Below, piece by piece: positions 9,052-16,150 of a DNA stretch of 64,000 nt. Numbering within the stretch: position 1 is the first letter of the stretch; every line of letters starts with the position of its first letter. The stretch is taken from assembly GCF_018128065.1 (NCBI RefSeq), contig NZ_CP072360.1, forward strand, positions 624,501 to 688,500, written 5' to 3'. Under the pieces are notes generated by a model, which had not been told where the DNA came from, did no database searches, and worked only from the letters and a program-made list of their open reading frames with translations. The position numbers were made by a program, and so were the translations under genes. This DNA comes from Prevotella melaninogenica. GTDB lineage: Bacteria; Bacteroidota; Bacteroidia; Bacteroidales; Bacteroidaceae.

Positions 9052-11211
9052 TTATCCGAACCTGAGTTCGCATCTCATTCCCTTTTTAACCTTTTCTCCA
9101 GGCGTAACACTTTGTTGTATAACTCGACCTCTACCTGTGATAACCACTTTGACTCCATGTTTCTCCATCAAGTAGACAGCATCACGTGCTCCCATTCCGT
9201 GGACATCTGGCACAATATCTGATTTTGGAACTCGTTCCTTTTGGAAGGTTATTGATTTTCCTTTTTCTAATATGTTTCCCCATATAGGATTGCCGAAAGG
9301 ATAGGCTCCATTCCAACCATTGGTAATATTGAAACCGAGCGCATTGAGCACATAGTCGGTTGCAAGCAGGTTACCAGTCTTTGCTGTCGGTATAGTGTGT
9401 GATGAAGAATCACGTGCGTCAGTAACATTTAACTTCAGATTTTGTGCCATAATTCCTTCTGCAATGTGATGGAATACAACGCCACTCATACCACCTCCTG
9501 ATGCTGGTAGTCCAGTCTTTTGTATGCAGACAATACAGCTATAACGTGGTTTGTTAGCTGGGAAGAAGCCTGCAAAGCTGAGGAGATAACTGGTTCCTCC
9601 GCTTTTGTAGCCTAAAGCTCCCTTTGACATCTGAGCAGTACCCGTCTTTCCCGCAACAAGGAATTTGTCAGAGCCTGCTTTCTTGCCAAGTCCTTCCGAT
9701 ACAACTTCCGTCAGAATACGTGTGATTTCTGTTATTGTATTCTCTTTTGCAATGCGTTCCTTTATAACCTGTGGGGGATTGTTATAGATGACTTTTCCAT
9801 CTTTTACAATTTGTTTCACAAAGCGAGGGCGCATCATTTTACCTTTGTTAGCGATAGCATTATAGAAGGTAAGGGTTGATATTGGCGGTATCTGCGTTTC
9901 ATAGCCAATACTCATCCATGGAAGAGCAGTGGCACTCCAATTCACATATTGACCACGACTATTCTTGCGTGGCATGCGAATCTTTGCAGGAGAATAACCA
10001 ACGATAGGAATGTGTAAGTCTGCTGCGAGCCCCAAATCATATATTCCCTGAACGAACTTCTCTGGGTTCTTGTGATAGTACGTGTCAATGATACGGCTAA
10101 CACCGATGTTTGAACTGTACTTTAAGGTCCAAGGTAACGTTAGCGTTCCATATCCGCCACGTGTCCAGTTATGGTCCTTCATGTCTCGTCCATACATATT
10201 CCATACACCACTTCCAGTCTGTACGGTGTACATTGTGTCTACGACCCCATCATCGAGAGCAGTCATGATAGAAGCTGTCTTGAATACAGAACCAGGTTCT
10301 AATAGGTCGCTCACAGCATGATTCTTGACCTCTCTATATTCTCCATCACTACATTTATCTAAATTGACAATAGCCTTCACGTCACCAGTAGCAACTTCCA
10401 TCACAATGGCGACACCTACGTTACCATTTACAGTAGGGTCTTTTAGCTCATCTAAGAGCGCACGTTCAGCCAAGTCTTGCATGCTAACGTCAATGGTTGT
10501 TATGATATCGGCACCATCAATTGGCGGTGTGTCAGTGATATCAAGGAACTTGTTACGAACCTTGCGACGGTGAATAATACCATTTGTACCACGGAGGATA
10601 GAATCGTATGACAGCTCTAAACCACAACGAGCAGTGTCCTTTGCGCCGAACATATCACCAATCGTTCGCTGTGCAAGTGAGCCGAACGGGCGCCGGCGTG
10701 CATTGAACTCATCCCAATGGAATCCACTTCTATATTTTGAAAGGTGGAAAATGGGGAGACTCTGTATTTCCTTGAATGTGTTATAGTCAATACGTTCGTT
10801 CCATATTGCCCAGTGCTTGCTTTCCTTATGATAACCTTCCATGAGATGCTGTTTGAAATATGCAGCTGACTTCTCTGGGAAGATGTCGTTTAATCCTTTG
10901 CTGATATAGTTAATGCTATCAATAAAAGCGGTGTCATTTCCTGCCTTTTTGAGCGCATTGAAGTCCATATATACCTTAAACTCTGGTAAAGAGCTTGCCA
11001 TGAGCTGCCCATTACAACTGAGGATGTTACCTCTGGTTGGCTTAACACTCACACTATCTTTCTTCTGAGAAGCGGCAACCTCCATCCAGTAAGCTCTACC
11101 TGCAGTCATGGTGTAGATAGTCTTACCTATAACAGCTACAGCTATAAGCGACATTACTATCGCTATGCCACTGTATCGGGGTATTATCTTGTTATTATCA
11201 AACTTGCTCAT
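9052..11211 (-). CDS. ftsI: Septal transpeptidase PBP (FtsI/PBP3 type) with C-terminal PASTA domain
   Basis: This class B penicillin-binding protein cross-links septal peptidoglycan with FtsW. One N-terminal membrane anchor (about residues 13-33) precedes the dimerisation domain. The transpeptidase motifs are in order: SVFK in LEPGSVFKTAS (active serine), SSN in KYSSNIG, and KTG in VAGKTGTAQ. The last about 65 residues (PDVHGMGARDAVYLMEKHGV and onward) form one PASTA domain, as in SpoVD-like PBPs. The protein has 719 residues. It begins 3 nt after the preceding stop, so it is translationally close to ftsL. Confidence 0.95.
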   Translation of the reverse strand: MSKFDNNKIIPRYSGIAIVMSLIAVAVIGKTIYTMTAGRAYWMEVAASQKKDSVSVKPTRGNILSCNGQLMASSLPEFKVYMDFNALKKAGNDTAFIDSINYISKGLNDIFPEKSAAYFKQHLMEGYHKESKHWAIWNERIDYNTFKEIQSLPIFHLSKYRSGFHWDEFNARRRPFGSLAQRTIGDMFGAKDTARCGLELSYDSILRGTNGIIHRRKVRNKFLDITDTPPIDGADIITTIDVSMQDLAERALLDELKDPTVNGNVGVAIVMEVATGDVKAIVNLDKCSDGEYREVKNHAVSDLLEPGSVFKTASIMTALDDGVVDTMYTVQTGSGVWNMYGRDMKDHNWTRGGYGTLTLPWTLKYSSNIGVSRIIDTYYHKNPEKFVQGIYDLGLAADLHIPIVGYSPAKIRMPRKNSRGQYVNWSATALPWMSIGYETQIPPISTLTFYNAIANKGKMMRPRFVKQIVKDGKVIYNNPPQVIKERIAKENTITEITRILTEVVSEGLGKKAGSDKFLVAGKTGTAQMSKGALGYKSGGTSYLLSFAGFFPANKPRYSCIVCIQKTGLPASGGGMSGVVFHHIAEGIMAQNLKLNVTDARDSSSHTIPTAKTGNLLATDYVLNALGFNITNGWNGAYPFGNPIWGNILEKGKSITFQKERVPKSDIVPDVHGMGARDAVYLMEKHGVKVVITGRGRVIQQSVTPGEKVKKGMRCELRFG

Positions 11212-11214
11212 ATC

Positions 11215-11808
11215 CTATTTCTCGGGTACATCTATAATATAAGGTGGACGGTCTGACATCTTTAGCACACTGTCCTTTCTTGTTTTTAAGATTTCAAGTA
11301 TATGACTCTCACGTGTCTTCTCGGTGAGTTGGCTACTACTTGATAGTGCACGATACTTAGCGTCTTCTAATTCATTATTTAGCTTATCAATTTCAATGAG
11401 GTACTTCTGCACACTGTATCGATTTGATATGTAGACGATGGTGAAAATTACGATAGTAATCATCAGCCAGATGTTGTTGCGAAAGAATCGTGCTGAGAGA
11501 ATATCACCACCCAAAATCTTTCTAAGGGTGAAGTTTGATGATTGTGGTTGCTCGTCTTCGCGGGCTTGTTCCTCAATAGCAGCTTTTATCTTTCTTACTT
11601 CTGCCTCTTCTTCTATTCTCTTCTCTTCCTCTTCCGTTAGTGGCGTCGCAGCTTCGTCATTGGCAGTTGCTTGTGGTGTGTCTTCAACAGCCTCTGCCAT
11701 TATGAGTTGTTTTGTGACGTTTGTACTCTCTTCAGTGAAAACTGTTTGGTCTTCAGTGAGAGGATGCTCCGTCAGCATTGGGCTCTTCTTGTCGTTCTCG
11801 TCATTCAT
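11215..11808 (-). CDS. ftsL: FtsL-like bitopic division protein (possible separate start)
   Basis: Read from the internal ATG at 11806-11808 this is a 197-residue protein in the ftsL slot between rsmH and ftsI. An acidic, Glu/Ala-rich cytoplasmic segment of about 105 residues comes first. One membrane helix (NNIWLMITIVIFTIVYI) follows, and then a coiled-coil-like periplasmic region (YLIEIDKLNNELEDAKYRAL). FtsL proteins share topology more than sequence, and this one fits: one membrane span, then a leucine-rich coiled coil that pairs with FtsB. The Bacteroidetes form with a long acidic N-terminus is plausible but was not compared here. Confidence 0.7.
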   Translation of the reverse strand: MNDENDKKSPMLTEHPLTEDQTVFTEESTNVTKQLIMAEAVEDTPQATANDEAATPLTEEEEKRIEEEAEVRKIKAAIEEQAREDEQPQSSNFTLRKILGGDILSARFFRNNIWLMITIVIFTIVYISNRYSVQKYLIEIDKLNNELEDAKYRALSSSSQLTEKTRESHILEILKTRKDSVLKMSDRPPYIIDVPEK

Positions 11809-12744
11809 TGCTTTCTTTTCTGCTATTCTTAGTTTTGCACTTCGGCTTCGTGGGTTGCGTTCTTGTTCGTCGTTACTTGCAGTGATAACTTTATTGTTGA
11901 CTAATCGGAACGGCGTTTCTATTCGTCCGAAGAAGTCTTGCTTCACTTTACCCTCTATATTTCCTGACTTCATGATGTTCTTTACCATTCTGTCTTCTAA
12001 GGAGTGGTAAGTGATAACCGATAGTCTACCGCCAGGACGTAGTAATTCGGTGGCAGCCATAAGCATCTCTTTTAGAGCATCCATCTCATGGTTTACTTCG
12101 ATGCGAAGCGCTTGAAACATTTTTGCCATGTCTTTCTTTTCGCGTGCTCGTTGAAAGAATGGTTCAATGGGTGCCAGTAAATCGTTAGTCGTTTTATATG
12201 TTTTCTGTTCTCTTGCCTTAACGATGGCTGAAGCGATACGACGCGACTGCTTCATTTCTCCATAGAGATAGAGTATGTCTGCCAGTCGTTCTTCATCGTA
12301 GTTGTTGAGTATGTCTGCAGCAGTCATTCCTGCTCTTTTGTTCATTCTCATGTCGAGGGGAGCATCGAAACGGAAAGAAAATCCACGGGTCTCGTCATCG
12401 AAGTGATGGCTACTAACTCCAAGGTCAGCAAGTAATCCGTCTATGTATTCTATGCCGTAATAGCGCATCCAGTTCTTCAAGTATCTGAAATTGGAGCGAA
12501 CGAAAGTGAAACGACCTACCTGTTCCTCACTTAAGTTCATACGGTCGATGTTCTGTTCGGCGTCAGCATCTTGATCGAAGCTGTACAGATGACTGTCTGC
12601 TTCTAAGCGAGAAAGAATCTCTCGGCTATGACCTCCGCCTCCGAAAGTTGCATCCACGTATACACCGTTGGCATGTAGGTTCAAACCTTCAATGCTTTCG
12701 TTGAGGAGTACTGGGATGTGGTAACATTCTGCGGTCTTAATCAT
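11215..12744 (-). CDS. rsmH: RsmH (16S rRNA m4C1402 methyltransferase) running in frame into FtsL
   Basis: Residues 1 to about 310 are RsmH (MraW), which N4-methylates C1402 of 16S rRNA: HIPVLLNESIEGL, the SAM loop DATFGGGGHSREIL, DGLLADLGVSSHHFD, and the end motif NPRSRSAKLRIAEKK. With no stop the frame continues into MNDENDKK and a 198-residue FtsL-like tail, giving 509 residues. The natural boundary would be the ATG at 11806-11808. Adding one A to the AAAA run (plus-strand TTTT 11816-11819) makes the RsmH frame end at a TGA overlapping that start (ATGAATGA). A lost base therefore explains the fusion. A true RsmH-FtsL fusion cannot be excluded from sequence alone. Confidence 0.93.
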   Translation of the reverse strand: MIKTAECYHIPVLLNESIEGLNLHANGVYVDATFGGGGHSREILSRLEADSHLYSFDQDADAEQNIDRMNLSEEQVGRFTFVRSNFRYLKNWMRYYGIEYIDGLLADLGVSSHHFDDETRGFSFRFDAPLDMRMNKRAGMTAADILNNYDEERLADILYLYGEMKQSRRIASAIVKAREQKTYKTTNDLLAPIEPFFQRAREKKDMAKMFQALRIEVNHEMDALKEMLMAATELLRPGGRLSVITYHSLEDRMVKNIMKSGNIEGKVKQDFFGRIETPFRLVNNKVITASNDEQERNPRSRSAKLRIAEKKAMNDENDKKSPMLTEHPLTEDQTVFTEESTNVTKQLIMAEAVEDTPQATANDEAATPLTEEEEKRIEEEAEVRKIKAAIEEQAREDEQPQSSNFTLRKILGGDILSARFFRNNIWLMITIVIFTIVYISNRYSVQKYLIEIDKLNNELEDAKYRALSSSSQLTEKTRESHILEILKTRKDSVLKMSDRPPYIIDVPEK

Positions 12745-12767
12745 GCTGTTGACTCTTTTGTGGTTGC

Positions 12768-13253
12768 TTATTCGTTGCTCTGTGATGTGGCGTCAAGCCA
12801 AAAGGCTTCTTCCATTCCCATGGTTTCTTCCATAGCTTTGCTGAATTCTTCGGCTGACATGAATGGCTCGCTGTCTTCTCGTTTTGCCCAAATCTCAATG
12901 CAATCGTCCATCCCTGTAAATCTAATCTGCTGGTCAATATTGGCCATTTTTAGATATCGTTTTGGAATTAGGAAGCGACCATTGCCGTCCAGTGTAATCA
13001 TTTCTACATCGGTGACATACTGACGATAAATCATCTGGTCACGCCGACTCCATTGACTCAAGCGTTTGCGAAGAGCATCCATACGTTCGTTCCATACCGA
13101 TTCTGGGTAGAGAACCAGACATGGTTCAAAGATATCTTTGCGCAATATCAGTGAGTCTTCGCCCGATGCGTTGAGCACCTTGCGGAAGACGGCTGGTAGG
13201 AAAGCTCTTCCTTTTGCGTCTGTTTTTGCTTCGATATTCCCTAAGAATCTCAT
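12768..13253 (-). CDS. mraZ: MraZ, transcriptional regulator of the dcw cluster
   Basis: MraZ is an AbrB/SpoVT-like DNA-binding protein that represses its own operon in the bacteria where it has been studied. The 161-residue ORF contains two copies of the domain core: DAKGRAFLPAVFRK near residue 11 and DGNGRFLIPKRYLK near residue 90. Its start (MRFLGNIEAKTDAKGR) is typical. It is the first gene of the operon, 23 nt before rsmH. Three candidate MraZ boxes lie upstream at 13301-13326. Confidence 0.96.
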   Translation of the reverse strand: MRFLGNIEAKTDAKGRAFLPAVFRKVLNASGEDSLILRKDIFEPCLVLYPESVWNERMDALRKRLSQWSRRDQMIYRQYVTDVEMITLDGNGRFLIPKRYLKMANIDQQIRFTGMDDCIEIWAKREDSEPFMSAEEFSKAMEETMGMEEAFWLDATSQSNE

Positions 13254-13283
13254 GTCTATTTTTTATAAAGCTGTATTTGGCTT

Positions 13284-13326
13284 CAAAGTTACACATTTTT
13301 CCCCACATATCCCCACTATGCTCCAC
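13284..13326 (-). promoter_or_regulatory. mraZ promoter with three MraZ boxes
   Basis: On the minus strand a -7 element TAACTTTG lies at 13284-13291. Immediately upstream are three GTGG-containing words (complements of CCCCAC 13301-13306, CCCCAC 13311-13316 and CTCCAC 13321-13326), spaced exactly 10 bp. MraZ is known to bind tandem GTG(G/T) repeats at one-helical-turn spacing in E. coli and Mycoplasma, so these are a good operator candidate. They replace the expected -33 TTTG, which fits repression by occlusion. Confidence 0.8.
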
Positions 13327-13582
13327 TATATTTTGTTAACGACTTCTTTTTTACGAATGTTAACACTCTGAGGGTTGTTTGTTCCCTCTTAAAAACTGGT
13401 TAAAATGATGTTCTTGTTTTCTGCTCTTAATTGGTGGTGTGAAAAGGATGATTTATGGTTTTGAAATATGTTTACAAATATTGATCCAAAAATGCTTTAT
13501 TTTAACCCTAAAAACGCTATTTTGGATATCTTTGTAAGTGTTTGTAAATCAAGTGTTTGTAAAGAAGCGCGGGAAAGGATGC

Positions 13583-13677
13583 TTAATTCGACCCTTAAAG
13601 GGCGTTAGTAACACTTCAAAAGGGCATCTTTAAGAGGTCAATTAAGCCTTAATTCGAGTGCTATTGAGCCTTAGTAA
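13583..13677. repeat. 22-bp-phased array, TTAGTAA...AAAAGGGC family, locus 1
   Basis: Four 22-nt units start at 13583, 13605, 13627 and 13649, with a partial fifth at 13671. Most begin TTA(A/G)T and end in GGGC or AAGCC. The second unit (TTAGTAAC...TTCAAAAGGGCA) nearly matches one at 23524. The array sits in the 746-nt spacer between divergent mraZ and the acyltransferase gene at 14000. I saw no gene elsewhere in that spacer, only AT-rich DNA with short direct repeats of GTTTGTAAA around 13540-13563. Confidence 0.8.
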
Positions 13678-13965
13678 ATTTTGAAGTTGTGAAATATATT
13701 TACAAAGGTGGTTTGAAATAGAGGCAAAAACTTTCATCTTTTCTTCCTGATTTCTTCGGTAGATTAAAGACTTTATTTGTGTTTTAATTCTGATGATTGG
13801 TCTGTTTTAGATCTCTTTATGTAAAGTGGGGGAATGTAAAGAGAGTGGGACGTGATTTGTCTTTTGAGTTTTTATATCATCTGTTAAGTAAATTGTTGAT
13901 TTGATTTTTTTCTATTCAAACCTATATTTTTTGCAAAAAAAGAGAGCTATTCCAAATCGTTTCGT

Positions 13966-13973
13966 TATTTTTG
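13966..13973 (+). promoter_or_regulatory. Promoter -7 element for the glsA-glsB-like pair
   Basis: TATTTTTG fits the Bacteroidetes -7 consensus TAnnTTTG and lies 26 nt before the ATG at 14000. No good -33 TTTG was found at the right distance, so the call rests on the -7 box and position. Confidence 0.5.
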
Positions 13974-13999
13974 CACTTTGTTAGGAGAGAATTGAGCAC

Positions 14000-14827
14000 A
14001 TGAGTATAGGAATAGAGAAAACGATAGACATTGACAAGATTCTGAAAGATAAGATGGGAACGAAAGCAAGATTTGTCCCTTCTTTTGCCGTCAATTGGCT
14101 AAAACGTATCCTTCATGAAGACGAGGTAAATCAGTTTCTTTGGGATAGTCGTGGTTTGACAGGGACGGAGTGGCTCAATGAGTGTATACACTATCTTGAT
14201 ATGACATTGCAGATTGAAGGTTTGGAAAACCTTCCTGATAAGGATGATGGTAAGCTCTATACCTTTGTTTCAAATCATCCTCTTGGTGGACAGGATGGAG
14301 TTGCATTGGGATCTATTATCGGCAAACATTATGATGGTAAGTTTCGCTATTTGGTTAATGATTTATTGCTGAACCTCCCGGGCTTAAAACCAGTAAGTAT
14401 TGGTATCAATAAAACGGGAAAACAGAGTCGTGATTTCCCTCGAATGGTTGAGGCTGGATTTAAAAGTGATAATCATATTTTGATGTTCCCAGCTGGATTG
14501 AACAGTCGTAAAATTGCGGGAAAGATTCATGATTTAGAATGGAAAAAAACGTTTATCACAAAGAGTGTGGAGTATCAGCGAGATGTTGTTCCAATCTTCT
14601 TTGGTGGACGCAATTCTGATCGCTTCTATCGTATCGCCCATTTCAGTGATAAATATGTCAAGAAAGTGAATATAGCTATGCTCTTCCTCGTTGATGAGAT
14701 GTATAAGAATATTGGGAAGACATTCCGTGTTGTGATAGGAAAGCCAATCCCTTGGCAAACATTTGATAAGAGTCGTACATCGATGGAATGGGCAAAATAT
14801 GTTGAAGATTTGGTTTATAAGCTATAA
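14000..14827 (+). CDS. glsA: PlsC-like O-acyltransferase, probable glycine-lipid enzyme GlsA
   Basis: This 275-residue protein has a lysophospholipid-acyltransferase fold: the catalytic block SNHPLGGQDGV (HxxxxD-like) near residue 92, and the second motif FPAGLNSRK near residue 160. It lies 80 nt before a gene for an OlsB/GlsB-like N-acyltransferase on the same strand. In Bacteroides thetaiotaomicron such a pair makes N-acyloxyacyl glycine lipids, with GlsA adding the O-linked fatty acid. By homology and pairing this is the O-acyltransferase, acting at the inner membrane. A general 1-acyl-glycerol-phosphate acyltransferase is less likely given the partner. Confidence 0.75.
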   Translation: MSIGIEKTIDIDKILKDKMGTKARFVPSFAVNWLKRILHEDEVNQFLWDSRGLTGTEWLNECIHYLDMTLQIEGLENLPDKDDGKLYTFVSNHPLGGQDGVALGSIIGKHYDGKFRYLVNDLLLNLPGLKPVSIGINKTGKQSRDFPRMVEAGFKSDNHILMFPAGLNSRKIAGKIHDLEWKKTFITKSVEYQRDVVPIFFGGRNSDRFYRIAHFSDKYVKKVNIAMLFLVDEMYKNIGKTFRVVIGKPIPWQTFDKSRTSMEWAKYVEDLVYKL

Positions 14828-14907
14828 CCGTTTGAGTTATTAACGATAGAACAAAGAGGCAAACCAAGCGATAAGATATAGAGAAAGAAAAAGATTTGAT
14901 AGAATAT

Positions 14908-15906
14908 ATGGAAGAAGAAATCATCCAACCCATTAGCAAGGAACTGCTCAAAAGCGAGTTGACTCCTGAACGGATGCTTCGTATGACTAACAAAAGTCAC
15001 AATGAGATATATGTTGTGACCGCTAAAACAGCACCAAACGTCATGAAGGAGATTGGACGTTTGCGCGAGATAGCTTTCCGTTCGGCAGGAGGTGGTACGG
15101 GCAAATCGATGGATATCGATGAGTTCGACACGATGGAGAATTGTTGCAGACAATTGATTGTATGGAATCCTGAAGCTGAGGAGATTATTGGTGGTTATCG
15201 TTATATCTTTGGTAGTGAGTGGAAGATAGGGAAGAATGGTCAGCCTGTGGTAGCAACAAGTCACATGTTTCATTTCTCAGATAAGTTCATGAGAGAGTAT
15301 GCTCCTTACACAGTAGAGTTGGGACGTTCGTTTGTTTCATTGGATTATCAGAATGTTCGTAAGAATTCTAAGAGTATCTTTGCACTGGATAATCTTTGGG
15401 ATGGACTTGGAGCGTTGACGGTTCTATATCCTGAATGCAAGTATTTTTTCGGTAAGATGACGATGTACCCTTCTTATATCCGCCGGGGAAGGGATATGAT
15501 TCTTTACTTTTTGAAGAAGTATTTTGATGATAAGGATAACCTTATAATCCCGATTAAACCGTTGAAAATTGATACTCCAACGACAGAGTTGGATGCACTC
15601 TTTCAAGGAAATGGCTTCAAGGAAGACTATAGGATATTAAATCGTGAGATACGTGAGCTGGGATATAATATCCCTCCTTTGGTGAATGCTTATATGAACC
15701 TTTCTCCAACCATGAAACTCTTTGGTACAGCGATCAACTATGGGTTTGGTGATGTTGAAGAAACGGGAATCCTCATTGCTGTTGATGAGATTTTTGAAGA
15801 GAAACGTATTCGTCATATTGAGAGCTTTGTAGATGAACATCCTGAAGCTCTGAAGATTACAAGTGGTGCTAACAATGTTATTTACAAGGAAAAAGAATTG
15901 CAATAA
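14908..15906 (+). CDS. glsB: GNAT-family N-acyltransferase, probable GlsB
   Basis: This gene likely encodes the N-acyltransferase that starts glycine-lipid synthesis by loading a 3-hydroxy fatty acid on glycine. The 332-residue protein resembles the OlsB/hemolysin-type acyltransferases: IGRLREIAFRSAGGGTGKS, EEIIGGYRYIFG, and VELGRSFVSLDYQ followed by DNLWDGLGA. The ATG at 14908 is preferred over an in-frame TTG at 14896. It is 80 nt after the O-acyltransferase gene and is followed by a strong hairpin, so the two form a unit. Confidence 0.75.
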   Translation: MEEEIIQPISKELLKSELTPERMLRMTNKSHNEIYVVTAKTAPNVMKEIGRLREIAFRSAGGGTGKSMDIDEFDTMENCCRQLIVWNPEAEEIIGGYRYIFGSEWKIGKNGQPVVATSHMFHFSDKFMREYAPYTVELGRSFVSLDYQNVRKNSKSIFALDNLWDGLGALTVLYPECKYFFGKMTMYPSYIRRGRDMILYFLKKYFDDKDNLIIPIKPLKIDTPTTELDALFQGNGFKEDYRILNREIRELGYNIPPLVNAYMNLSPTMKLFGTAINYGFGDVEETGILIAVDEIFEEKRIRHIESFVDEHPEALKITSGANNVIYKEKELQ

Positions 15907-15925
15907 ATCATTAGGATAAAATAAT

Positions 15926-15977
15926 AAAAGAAAAGGCAGATAATCTTGTGTTATACGGATTACCTGCCTTTTCTTTT
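15926..15977. terminator. Long hairpin terminator after glsB
   Basis: Two 20-nt arms (15926-15945 and 15958-15977) pair with a single mismatch around a 12-nt loop. The arms start with AAAAGAAAAGG and end with CCTTTTCTTTT, so U-tracts exist in both directions. It lies 20 nt after the glsB stop. Confidence 0.85.
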
Positions 15978-16088
15978 ATTATTTTTGGTATCGAAAGGGA
16001 TACATATCCAACAAAAAACAACTTATTGCCTTAACCTATATCTAAATTTTATTTAATCATTTATATAGAGAATAATATCCTTAAATAC

Positions 16089-16120
16089 TTTGCCAGATAA
16101 TCCGAAAATAATTAATTTTG
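16089..16120 (+). promoter_or_regulatory. glnN promoter
   Basis: TTTG at 16089-16092, a 20-nt spacer and TAATTTTG at 16113-16120 match the Bacteroidetes -33/-7 consensus exactly. The ATG of glnN is 30 nt downstream. The position rules out an in-frame upstream start at 16118, which would overlap the -7 box. Confidence 0.8.
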
Positions 16121-16150
16121 CATTCGGAACTTTCATTAAAGGTAAATAAT

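Noticed and set aside
9052..11211. Possible monofunctional PBP2 (elongation) instead of FtsI
   Set aside because: Position between ftsL and murE in the dcw cluster and the PASTA domain favour the septal enzyme.
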